Shown one piece after another: positions 1-5,875 of a stretch of 6,099 bases of DNA. A model generated the notes under the pieces. The model was not told the DNA's origin and did no database searches. It saw nothing but the letters and a program-made list of their open reading frames with translations. This DNA comes from an uncultured bacterium. GTDB taxonomy: Bacteria; Cyanobacteriota; Vampirovibrionia; Gastranaerophilales; Gastranaerophilaceae. Numbering within the stretch: position 1 is the first letter of the stretch; each line of letters begins with the position of its first letter. The position numbers and the translations under genes were made by a program. Location of the stretch: positions 1 to 6,099 of the forward strand of contig CALAWF010000171.1 in the NCBI GenBank assembly GCA_937894665.1, read 5' to 3'.

Positions 1-31
1 CCTAAACCGAAAAAATGAAAATAAAATATTT

Positions 32-73
32 CAAATTTACCCGAAGAATCTCTATCTGAACGCCTAAGTTAGA
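32..73 (+). repeat. CCCGAAGAATCTC repeat, copy 1 (partial)
   Basis: Positions 32-53 are identical to 5919-5940, and the following bases to 73 align with 5941-5959 with a few mismatches and one single-base gap. The second copy has a left arm (CATTCTGAGGGG) that can pair with TTTACCC-GA-AGAAT; this copy lacks it and instead has A/T-rich DNA upstream. It is therefore a half element or a recombinant between modules. Confidence 0.7.
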
Positions 74-76
74 GAT

Positions 77-159
77 CCTGAACCAGCTAACGGCTACGCC
101 GACGCATATGGACTCACACGTTTCGCCACAGCTCAACGGTTCGCTTTGTAAAGTTCAGG
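77..159. repeat. Inverted-repeat-bounded module CCTGAAC/GTTCAGG
   Basis: Seven-base arms CCTGAAC (77-83) and GTTCAGG (153-159) bracket about 70 bases of higher GC than the surroundings. Inside is the perfect small hairpin CGGC-TAC-GCCG at 91-101. In related interspersed repeats, as I recall them, GATCCTGAAC and GTTCAGGATGAC lie next to each other as the two halves of a hairpin, so the intervening DNA may be an insertion into one. I do not recognise the insert. It has no tRNA fold and no ORF. Confidence 0.4.
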
Positions 160-232
160 TTGACATAAAAACATAAAGTCCTCAGTTCCTTAATGTCTTA
201 GAGTCTTGAAACAAACTTATTCCCCTATTTCC

Positions 233-262
233 TTGTTTCTTGTTTTTTATTTAATATATAAT
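233..262 (+). promoter_or_regulatory. Putative sigma70 promoter of folC
   Basis: A perfect TATAAT -10 hexamer lies at 257-262, with TTGTTT (four of six matches to TTGACA) at 233-238, a spacer of 18. Transcription would start near 269, giving a leader of roughly 27 bases before the folC ATG at 296. The surrounding 246-268 is almost pure A/T, so chance matches are likely and the assignment is moderate. The -35 box falls inside the repeat-like stretch 214-245. Confidence 0.45.
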
Positions 263-295
263 ATATTTGTGTAGTTTTAAAGAAAGCTGAAGAGA

Positions 296-1471
296 ATGAC
301 AAAAACATATAATGATGCAGTAAAGCTATTAACTTCTGTTGGAAAGTTCCATATTTCACTTGGTTTGGATAGAATTTCTAAAATATTAGATTTGTTAGGC
401 AATCCTCAAGATGAGTCGAATTGTGTTCACGTTGCAGGGACAAATGGTAAAGGTTCTGTCTGTGCAATTTTGGCATCAATTCTTAAATCCGCAGGTCAAA
501 AGGTCGGACTTTACACTTCTCCGCATATCTTTAAATATACAGAACGAATTCAAATTTGCGGAAACAAAATTTCAGATGATGATTTTGCAAAATATGTTTT
601 TGAAATTTCTGATTTAGCCGATAAAAATAATATTGATTTGACTGAATTTGAGATTCTTACGGCTGTAATGTTTAAGTATTTTGCGGATAACGATGTCGAT
701 GTTGTTGTTCTTGAAACAGGACTTGGTGGAAGATATGACGCCACAAATGTTATCAAAAGAAATTTGTGTTCAATAATTACTCACGTTGATTATGACCATA
801 TGGAACGTTTGGGAAATACATTGGACGAAATTGCCACAGAAAAAGCAGGGATAATTAAACCCAATTGCCCATGTATAGTTTTTGAAGGACGTGAGGTTTA
901 TCGAGATATTACGGATAAGTTAAATTCGTTACTTTTAATGGTTGCACCGTTTGCTCCAACGGATGAACTTGCTCTTAAAGGTTTATACCAACAAGAAAAT
1001 TTGTCTTTGGCGTTAGCGTGTATTGAAACGGTTTTCCCTGAAATTTCAAAAGATGAAATAGATGAAGGCTTGCGAAATGTTAAACATATTTGCAGATTTC
1101 AATATATTCCGGAATTTAATTTAATTATTGATGGAGCCCACAATCCAAACGGTATTGCATCATTGAAACAAAGTTTGGATGCTTATTATCCGAATAAATT
1201 CAGACGTTTTATTTTTGGATGTTTGAAAAATAAAGACTATGAACATATGGTTCAAACTCTTTTTGAACGAGGAGATGAGGTTTATTTCTACCATTTTAAA
1301 CATGCAAATTCTTGTTCTGTTGAAGACTTGCAAAAGGTTTGTCCAGTTGAGTCAAAAGAACTTACTCCGGATACAAAAATTGATTTTCATGATGGAAAAT
1401 TGAATATAATTTGCGGTTCATTTTATATGATTTCTGAACTTGTGGAGAGATTTGGAATAGATGTTGATTAA
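296..1471 (+). CDS. folC: Bifunctional folylpolyglutamate synthase/dihydrofolate synthase
   Basis: This Mur-ligase-superfamily enzyme adds L-glutamate to folates with ATP in the cytoplasm and, in many bacteria, also joins dihydropteroate to glutamate. Visible family signatures in order: LGLDRISKIL (residues 22-31) before the ATP site; P-loop AGTNGKGSV (47-55); TSPHIFKYTERI (74-85); LETGLGGRYDATNV (139-152); ITHVDYDH (161-168), carrying the family Asp-His; EKAGIIK (182-188), whose K183 is probably the carbamylated lysine; DGAHNP (279-284) opening the C-terminal domain; and GSFYMISELVERFG (374-387), the usual end. At 391 residues it is shorter than the usual 410-430. The shortfall lies between EKAGIIK and the LKGLYQQEN motif (228-235), about 40 residues where I expect roughly 80-90. 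The reading frame is intact. The ATG at 296 is the first start and leaves the full N-terminal motif; no strong Shine-Dalgarno site is present. Whether it has both activities cannot be told from sequence. Confidence 0.95.
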   Translation: MTKTYNDAVKLLTSVGKFHISLGLDRISKILDLLGNPQDESNCVHVAGTNGKGSVCAILASILKSAGQKVGLYTSPHIFKYTERIQICGNKISDDDFAKYVFEISDLADKNNIDLTEFEILTAVMFKYFADNDVDVVVLETGLGGRYDATNVIKRNLCSIITHVDYDHMERLGNTLDEIATEKAGIIKPNCPCIVFEGREVYRDITDKLNSLLLMVAPFAPTDELALKGLYQQENLSLALACIETVFPEISKDEIDEGLRNVKHICRFQYIPEFNLIIDGAHNPNGIASLKQSLDAYYPNKFRRFIFGCLKNKDYEHMVQTLFERGDEVYFYHFKHANSCSVEDLQKVCPVESKELTPDTKIDFHDGKLNIICGSFYMISELVERFGIDVD

Positions 1472-1517
1472 GGTAATAAGGAACAGGGCAATAAGGAAAT
1501 AAGTTCATTACAATTTT

Positions 1518-1545
1518 TGTAGGTCGGCTTTACTAAGCCGACATT
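1518..1545. repeat. TGTAGGTYGG hairpin repeat, copy 1
   Basis: TGTAG is followed by a perfect 8-bp stem GTCGGCTT (1523-1530) / AAGCCGAC (1535-1542) with loop TACT, then ATT. A second member lies at 5963-5992 with the same flanks (TGTAGG... and ...ACATT), the same 4-base loop size and different but still paired stem bases. No T-run follows on either strand, so it is not a standard Rho-independent terminator. Similar short palindromes are scattered in intergenic DNA of many bacteria. Confidence 0.7.
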
Positions 1546-1554
1546 GATAAATCC

Positions 1555-1582
1555 GTCATTGCGAGCGTATGCGAAGCAATCC
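1555..1582. repeat. GTCATTGCGAGCG...GCGAAGCAATC palindromic repeat
   Basis: The arms ATTGC (1558-1562) and GCAAT (1576-1580) pair around GA (1563-1564), a GC/GC mini-stem with loop GTAT, and GAA (1573-1575). The consensus GTCATTGCGAGCG-N-GCGAAGCAATC is, from general knowledge, a widespread interspersed intergenic repeat in several bacterial phyla. Its layout (outer stem, purine-rich GA/GA internal loop, inner stem) matches the related element at 5876-5938. Confidence 0.7.
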
Positions 1583-1626
1583 AGCTGATTTTTATTCTTA
1601 ATCTCATTTTATTTGCCATAAAAATT

Positions 1627-1650
1627 GAAATAAAAAAGAAAAAGTGAACA
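1627..1650 (-). repeat. 24-base repeat, inverted partner of 6047-6070
   Basis: These 24 bases (starting GAAATAAAAAAG, ending AAAGTGAACA) are the exact reverse complement of 6047-6070. The two copies lie in opposite orientation about 4.4 kb apart, with the 174-residue gene, prmC and the 881-residue gene between them. The sequence is A-rich, but the TGTTCAC end and the two-block poly-T pattern make simple chance unlikely. Confidence 0.75.
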
Positions 1651-1706
1651 GGGTAATTGTCAGAATTGCAAAATTTGTGAATAAAATATCTCAACCTAAA
1701 AAACAT

Positions 1707-1735
1707 TTGACCGTTGCAATCAATTTTTGTAAAAT
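1707..1735 (+). promoter_or_regulatory. Strong sigma70-type promoter of the 174-aa gene-prmC operon
   Basis: TTGACC (1707-1712, five of six matches) and TAAAAT (1730-1735, five of six matches) are separated by exactly 17 bases. The expected transcription start, about 7 bases after the -10 box, is near 1742, while the ATG of the downstream gene is at 1745. The mRNA would be leaderless or nearly so, which fits the absence of any purine-rich Shine-Dalgarno sequence before that ATG. A weaker upstream alternative is TTGTCA (1657-1662) with TAAAAT (1682-1687) at a long 19-base spacing; it would give a normal leader of about 50 bases. Confidence 0.65.
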
Positions 1736-1744
1736 TAAATTGCT

Positions 1745-2269
1745 ATGTACGAAATAAAAAAACAAATATACTTAGACTTTACCAAAAATCAGAAATCTGC
1801 ATTGTGCAATTTTCTTCGTGCTTTGGTAAAAAAATCTCCCGATTGGTCAATCGAAGAAATTTGGGAAAGTTTTGTTGCCGATGAAAAATATTATTTGGAA
1901 TTAAACTGCTCACGATTTGAATTTTTGGCGGAAATAATTGATGAAGATTGGTTTAAATCTGACACTATTAAGTACTTAAAAGAGTGCAAAAAATACTATG
2001 ATTACAAAGAAAAACAACGTCCGATAATTGAAGCAAACAAAGAATTTGAAAAGAAAAAACGTAAATTTTTGCAAGAAGTTAAAATGTCAAAAGAACCACC
2101 AACAAAAAAACAACTTTATTATTATGATAGGTTGTGTAAAAAGTACGGAATTGAAAAACAAGAACTAGAGTCAAAACTTGAGGCCCGAAATGTAATTGAT
2201 AAAATTATTACAGAACATAGTTCAAACTATAAGATAAATATTGAAGAAATGGAAAACGAAGAATGCTAA
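1745..2269 (+). CDS. Uncharacterised charged protein, 174 aa, coupled to prmC
   Basis: I do not recognise this family. The protein is soluble-looking, with no signal peptide or membrane segment, rich in Lys, Glu and Tyr, and probably mostly alpha-helical. Residues 1-80 form a Trp- and Phe-containing helical region (SPDWSIEEIWESF at 31-43, EDWF at 67-70). Residues 80-112 are a highly charged helix (ECKKYYDYKEKQRP, then FEKKKRKF). Residues 117-143 carry EPPTKKQLYYYDRLCKKYGI, which resembles the PT-x-KQ-x-x-Y-x-x-L helical motif found in assorted small bacterial and phage proteins; this is a weak clue only. The tail is acidic (IEEMENEE). It has four cysteines (21, 55, 81, 131) plus a C-terminal Cys174, without metal-site spacing. 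The start is well fixed: an in-frame TAA lies at 1736-1738 and the next Met is residue 114. The stop TAA overlaps the prmC start (ATGCTAA), so the two are probably translationally coupled. Function unknown. Confidence 0.85.
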   Translation: MYEIKKQIYLDFTKNQKSALCNFLRALVKKSPDWSIEEIWESFVADEKYYLELNCSRFEFLAEIIDEDWFKSDTIKYLKECKKYYDYKEKQRPIIEANKEFEKKKRKFLQEVKMSKEPPTKKQLYYYDRLCKKYGIEKQELESKLEARNVIDKIITEHSSNYKINIEEMENEEC

Positions 2270-3096
2270 TCCCTGATATTGTAAAAATCCTGACTGATTC
2301 CGGAATTGAACCTAACGAAGCAAATGTAGAGGTAAAATTGTTAATTGAGCATTTTGCTGGGTATAGTCTTGTTGATATTTTGATGGGCAAAAAGTTGGAT
2401 GAAAATAAGCTAAAAATTGTGGAAGAAAAAGCAAAACTTCGTGCTGAAACTCACCAACCAATTCAGCATATTATAGGTTTAGCAGATTTTATGGGGGAAA
2501 AGTTTGTTGTTAACCCTGATGTTTTGATTCCTCGTGATGAAACCGAAATTCTTGTGCGAAAAGCTGTTGAAATTATTAGGACAAACGATTACAAAATAGC
2601 TCTTGATATGTGTACGGGTTCGGGGTGTATTGCTTGTATGATTGCTAAATTGACGGATTGTCAGGTTATGGGTGTTGATATTTCAACCGAAGCTATCCAT
2701 ACGGCGTTCAAAAATATGGAACGTTTTGAGCTTTTTAATAAGGCTATGTTTAGAAAATCTGATTTGTTTTCAAAAATTCGTGATGATGAAAAGTTTGACT
2801 TAATTGTTTCTAACCCTCCATATATCCCACCGGTTATGAAAAAATCTATTCAAAAAGAAGTTTCTTTTGAACCGGATTTGGCTTTATATACAAAGGATGA
2901 AAAAGGGCTAGAATTTTATCAGAAAATAATTGAAAAATCCCCAAAATTTTTAAATCAAGGCGGATATATTTTGTTTGAATTGGGCATTGGACAAAGTAGA
3001 GATGTTGCAGAATTTCTAAAAAATAACGGTTTTTCTGATATTCAGGTAATTAAAGATTTAGCCGGAATTGATAGAGTTATTTTTGCTCACATTTAA
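2263..3096 (+). CDS. prmC: Peptide chain release factor N5-glutamine methyltransferase
   Basis: PrmC (HemK) uses S-adenosylmethionine to methylate the glutamine of the GGQ loop in release factors RF1 and RF2, raising termination efficiency; it acts in the cytoplasm. The 277 residues fit the family's usual 270-290. The N-terminal helical substrate-recognition domain spans about 1-75. The catalytic Rossmann-like domain follows: VLIPRDETEILV (87-98, family IPRxETE), the SAM-binding LDMCTGSGCIACMIA (114-128), acidic D139 (GVDIS), the catalytic SNPPYIP (183-189), EPDLALY (203-209), ELGIGQ (239-244) and DLAGIDRV (265-272). All key residues are present. The start ATG overlaps the upstream stop by 7 bases; the only upstream purine-rich sequence is GGAAAACGAAGA, so translation is probably largely by coupling. 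In many bacteria prmC follows prfA, but prfA is not next to it here. Confidence 0.95.
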   Translation: MLIPDIVKILTDSGIEPNEANVEVKLLIEHFAGYSLVDILMGKKLDENKLKIVEEKAKLRAETHQPIQHIIGLADFMGEKFVVNPDVLIPRDETEILVRKAVEIIRTNDYKIALDMCTGSGCIACMIAKLTDCQVMGVDISTEAIHTAFKNMERFELFNKAMFRKSDLFSKIRDDEKFDLIVSNPPYIPPVMKKSIQKEVSFEPDLALYTKDEKGLEFYQKIIEKSPKFLNQGGYILFELGIGQSRDVAEFLKNNGFSDIQVIKDLAGIDRVIFAHI

Positions 3097-3210
3097 GATT
3101 TTTGAGTGTTACAATTTGTAAAAATATCCTTTTGCTTTTTTCGAAATCCTAAAGATTATAACCGTTTATGCCGACAATGATAAAGTATTATCAATTTAAA
3201 AAGGCGAAAA
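3097..3210 (+). promoter_or_regulatory. Probable promoter/operator region of the 881-aa gene
   Basis: This 114-base gap has no gene and no clear terminator. It contains two short dyads: TTACAA-T-TTGTAA (3109-3121) and TGATAA-AGTA-TTATCA (3178-3193). Candidate promoters are TTGAGT (3102-3107) with TATCCT (3125-3130) at a 17-base spacing, which would place the first dyad between the hexamers; TATAAC (3157-3162) with a poor -35; and TATTAT (3186-3191) inside the second dyad. None is strong enough to choose. A weak ribosome site, AAAAGG, sits at 3199-3204, six bases before the ATG at 3211. Confidence 0.4.
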
Positions 3211-5856
3211 ATGGTACAAGTTGATTCTTCAACAACAAAAGGAAAACTTTATATAGATTACTCCCAAAGCACTTCGGGAGTAACACTTGATGGTGTTTCT
3301 GAGGATAAACTTTCTAAATATTCTCAAAAAACAATTGATAATGCTTGCCGTTTGAAAGCAAAATATGGTGATAAATATACTGATGAATTTTACTTAAATT
3401 ATTCTTCCGGTATTTCCTATATTAAAATGGTCAATAGACTAGGAGCTCCGCAAGAAGCTCGTTCTTCTATGTATGCAATCCAAGACCCTAATTGGCAAGG
3501 TTATTCCTACGAAGAAATTATTCAAATGGAAAATAACGGGGTTAAGATTCCGCAAGATGTTTTGTTGTGGGCTCATGCTCAACAAGAATCTGATATTGTT
3601 TCTTACGAAGTTATTGAATCTGAAGCGTTGAATGATGATAATACTTCTACCGGCGAAATTTCTGATAGTGCTGATATTAACGCATTGTTAAAAAATGCTC
3701 AAATTTCTACTGTAAAAGCTACTTCTGCACAAAAAATTGCAGAAGAAAATTCCGAAACGTATAGCGAACTTTCAGCTCAAGCTAAAAAAATTAAAGATAA
3801 AAATAAAAATTCTTATAAAGATGAATTAGATAAAATTTCTAAACTTTCAAAAGAGTGGAAACAACTTGATACAAAAAATAAGAATGGAACACTTAATGCT
3901 TCTGAAAAAATTAAATACAACGAATTGTCAAAAACAATAAATGCCGAAAATTCAAACAGTAATAAAAAAGAAATTGCTTTCAATGAACGAGAATTGGATG
4001 AACTTATTTCTTCTATGAACGGTTTAGAGGCAAAGACCACAGAAAATGTAAAAATTGCAAGTGAAACAATTCAAGCAAGTGAAGCTCTTTCTAATAAAAT
4101 CAAGACTTATAATACCTCATCTCAACAATATAAAACTCAAGGAATTTTAGGTGCAGGTTCATTGGATAACCCGATTTCAGGAACAAACTCATTCTCTATA
4201 GAAAATGTTTCAATGGAAGCTGGAAAAAATTTGGAAGCTCAAACTAATGAAACCCAAGCAGTTCTTACAGATGAAGCTAGTCTTGATGTGAAAGAATTTG
4301 CAAAAGAGTATTCAAGAAATGCACAAGACGCTGCTAAAAATACAAGCAGTTCAACTACAAAAGATGATGAAACTGAAACAGTAACAACATCTGATTCAGA
4401 ATCTAAAACTGCGGAACAAAAAGAAGAAAAAACTAATACATTTGCAGTTGCAGTCCAAGCCGGATTTAAACCTGCAATCACTGCTGCTGCAACAACAACT
4501 CTTTCTATTGCCGATTTATTGCTTAATCAAAGTGGCGTAAGCGGAACAAAAACTTCTTTAGAAAAAGCTCAACAAAAAACAGAAAAAGAAGCCGTATCCG
4601 TTCAAAAAGAAGAAAAAACTACCGAAAAAGAACATGACAAAAATGACAAAAAAGTTGTAGAAAAAGAAACAGAATTAAAAACTCTTCAAGAACAAAAACA
4701 AACTGAGGCAGAAGCAACTGAATCTCAACAGGTTGAAGATACTCCGAAAGCGGAAGAAACTCCAAAAGCGGAAGAGGATTCTCCTCAACCAATCGTTGCT
4801 GAAGAAGACAATCCGGAACAAGAAGAGATTATTAATGAAATAGCTCTTGTTACATCTAAAGATGAAAATTTGAAAACTAAAGCAAATGTTCAAAATATGA
4901 AATTAAAACAGTCTGTATCTTCAGATGATAAACTTGCAAAATTGTTAAATACCCAAAACAAAGGACTTAGCAAACGAAATAATAATGCTCAAGAAGTTGC
5001 AACAAATACTATGATTTGTGGAACATTGACAACTGTACGTGGTGCGGTTGATATTTCAAAGGGTACTCCAATGATGGCAAGTTTAAACCCTGCTGCGGTT
5101 GCTGCCGGTACTAAACTGGTTCATGAAGGAACAAAAGAAATTGTTGCAGGTTCTGTCGCAATTGTTGTCGGTGGTGTTGGACTTGGCATAAGTTCTACTG
5201 TAAATGATAACATAAGAGATTTTAGCGATGTTATAAAAAGTTCTACCCAAACAAATAAAGCTCAAGCAAAACAAGTAAAAGATACAACTACAAATCTTAA
5301 AGCAATGGGTGCAATTGCTGTTTCTGATATCGACAGTGGTAATAATGATTCTTCAAATCAAACTACTAATAATAAACCGGTTGCAGGTGAAAAAATTTCT
5401 TCTCCTTCATTGAAAGATGTCCAAAACCCGGAAGACAAAGAAGAAATTATTACACCTGAACAAGATAAACAAGAAGAGCCAAAGTCAGAAATTCAAGCTG
5501 TCGGAGCTAATTCCGATCAAGAAAAACCTGCTGTTCAAACTTCGCAATCCAAAGTTGCACAACCTGAACAACCGGAAGAAAGAGAACTGTCAGACAGTGA
5601 GCTAATTTCAATTATCAAAGATGTATATACAGATGAAGAAATTGAAGCAAGAATTTCAGATGATAGTGATGATGATTCAAATGTAACTGCTGCCTCTGCA
5701 TCAATTAACGTAAGTGCAAATATTGTAAAATCAACTAACACAGACGATAAACTGGCAAGAAAATTATCAAGATTTAACAATGACAGCATAATTGAATCTC
5801 GTAAGAAGATGAAAAAAGTTCAAGCTGTATCTGCTTCTTCCGGCAAGAAAGCATAG
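3211..5856 (+). CDS. Large uncharacterised protein, 881 aa, helical and disordered
   Basis: I do not recognise this protein. Residues 1-135 look folded: LYIDYSQ (13-19), DNACRLKAKYGDKY (43-56), RLGAPQEARSSMYAIQDPNW (76-95) and WAHAQQESD (120-128). Residues 155-310 are Lys/Glu/Ser/Asn-rich and probably helical or coiled-coil (KISKLSKEWKQLD, NERELDELISSMNGLEAKT). Residues 340-410 are disordered, acidic and Thr/Ser-rich. FAVAVQAGFKPAITAAATTT (411-430) continues into LSIADLLL (431-438), a mildly hydrophobic stretch. Residues 445-545 are highly charged (EKEHDKNDKKVVEKETEL) with a tandem TPKAEE pair (511-522). Residues 601-665 are Gly/Ala-rich and contain the one good membrane-spanning candidate, IVAGSVAIVVGGVGLGI (644-660). 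Residues 700-800 are disordered; ELSDSELISIIKDVYTDEEI (about 790-811) looks like a short folded helical unit; and the end is basic (SRKKMKK, SSGKKA). SSDDKLAKLL (570-579) and NTDDKLARKL (843-852) are an internal repeat. There is no Sec signal, lipobox or LPXTG. It may be a surface, scaffold or secreted protein; function unknown. Confidence 0.85.
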   Translation: MVQVDSSTTKGKLYIDYSQSTSGVTLDGVSEDKLSKYSQKTIDNACRLKAKYGDKYTDEFYLNYSSGISYIKMVNRLGAPQEARSSMYAIQDPNWQGYSYEEIIQMENNGVKIPQDVLLWAHAQQESDIVSYEVIESEALNDDNTSTGEISDSADINALLKNAQISTVKATSAQKIAEENSETYSELSAQAKKIKDKNKNSYKDELDKISKLSKEWKQLDTKNKNGTLNASEKIKYNELSKTINAENSNSNKKEIAFNERELDELISSMNGLEAKTTENVKIASETIQASEALSNKIKTYNTSSQQYKTQGILGAGSLDNPISGTNSFSIENVSMEAGKNLEAQTNETQAVLTDEASLDVKEFAKEYSRNAQDAAKNTSSSTTKDDETETVTTSDSESKTAEQKEEKTNTFAVAVQAGFKPAITAAATTTLSIADLLLNQSGVSGTKTSLEKAQQKTEKEAVSVQKEEKTTEKEHDKNDKKVVEKETELKTLQEQKQTEAEATESQQVEDTPKAEETPKAEEDSPQPIVAEEDNPEQEEIINEIALVTSKDENLKTKANVQNMKLKQSVSSDDKLAKLLNTQNKGLSKRNNNAQEVATNTMICGTLTTVRGAVDISKGTPMMASLNPAAVAAGTKLVHEGTKEIVAGSVAIVVGGVGLGISSTVNDNIRDFSDVIKSSTQTNKAQAKQVKDTTTNLKAMGAIAVSDIDSGNNDSSNQTTNNKPVAGEKISSPSLKDVQNPEDKEEIITPEQDKQEEPKSEIQAVGANSDQEKPAVQTSQSKVAQPEQPEERELSDSELISIIKDVYTDEEIEARISDDSDDDSNVTAASASINVSANIVKSTNTDDKLARKLSRFNNDSIIESRKKMKKVQAVSASSGKKA
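3258..3283 (+). repeat. 26-base near-perfect palindrome inside the start of the 881-aa gene
   Basis: TTACTCCC (3258-3265) pairs with GGGAGTAA (3276-3283); after one A-C mismatch the pairing continues with AAG/CTT, giving 11 of 12 pairs around a central CA. It lies 47 bases after the ATG, in codons 16-25. It could form an RNA hairpin near the 5' end of the message or be a protein-binding dyad; chance is not excluded. Confidence 0.5.
4741..4776 (+). repeat. 18-bp tandem duplication encoding TPKAEE twice
   Basis: Two adjacent 18-base units (4741-4758 and 4759-4776) both encode Thr-Pro-Lys-Ala-Glu-Glu and differ only at two third-codon positions (CCG/CCA and GAA/GAG). This is a small in-frame duplication in the disordered acidic linker of the 881-residue protein. 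Confidence 0.8.
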
Positions 5857-5875
5857 TTTGATATAAAACTCATAC

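Larger units (their letters stand above)
1..232. repeat. Intergenic mosaic repeat cluster A
   Basis: No gene-like ORF is visible here. The stretch reads as short repeat modules joined end to end. Positions 32-73 hold a module with the core CCCGAAGAATCTC that recurs at 5919-5959: the first 22 bases are identical and the next 20 or so are about three-quarters identical. A segment bounded by CCTGAAC (77-83) and its inverse GTTCAGG (153-159) follows, containing a small CGGC-TAC-GCCG hairpin (91-101). Positions 214-245 (AACTTATT...TATTTCCTTGTTTCTTG) loosely resemble the reverse complement of 1475-1505 downstream of folC. The first bases (TAAACCGAAAA) resemble the last bases of the window (TAGAACCGAAAA), so the same kind of array probably continues upstream. 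Function is unknown. The left arm of the GAAGAATCTC hairpin is absent, so this copy looks partial or chimeric. Confidence 0.6.
1472..1660. repeat. Intergenic mosaic repeat cluster B
   Basis: This is the first part of the 273-base gap after folC, with no gene. It begins directly after the folC stop with AATAAGGAACAGGGCAATAAGG (1475-1496), whose motif GAACAGGGCAAT recurs with one change at 1646-1657 (GAACAGGGTAAT) and loosely, inverted, at 214-245. Next come a TGTAGGTCGG hairpin (1518-1545), a GTCATTGCGAGCG hairpin (1555-1582), and an A-rich segment (1627-1650) that is the exact reverse complement of 6047-6070. There is no GC stem followed by a T-run, so no convincing intrinsic terminator for folC is seen. 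Confidence 0.6.

Noticed and set aside
77..160. tRNA or small structured RNA gene
   Set aside because: GGTTCGCTT at 138-146 hints at a T-loop, but there is no acceptor stem, anticodon arm or matching spacing.
1518..1545. Rho-independent terminator after folC
   Set aside because: The hairpin is perfect but is followed by ATTGATAA, not a T-run, and the opposite strand also lacks one; it matches a second interspersed copy at 5963-5992.
4239..4893. Minus-strand ORFs within the 881-residue gene
   Set aside because: They have skewed Ser/Phe-rich translations typical of the antisense of Lys/Glu-rich coding DNA, and no recognisable motif.
5417..5605. Plus-strand 62-residue ORF inside the 881-residue gene
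   Set aside because: Its Lys/Asn-rich translation is a frame shadow of the acidic Gln/Glu-rich linker; no independent start signal is seen.
3211..5856. TolA-like or type III secretion translocator identity for the 881-residue protein
   Set aside because: Lys/Glu/Ala-rich helices and a hydrophobic segment are superficially similar, but the hydrophobic segment is internal, there is no N-terminal anchor, and no secretion or Tol genes are nearby.
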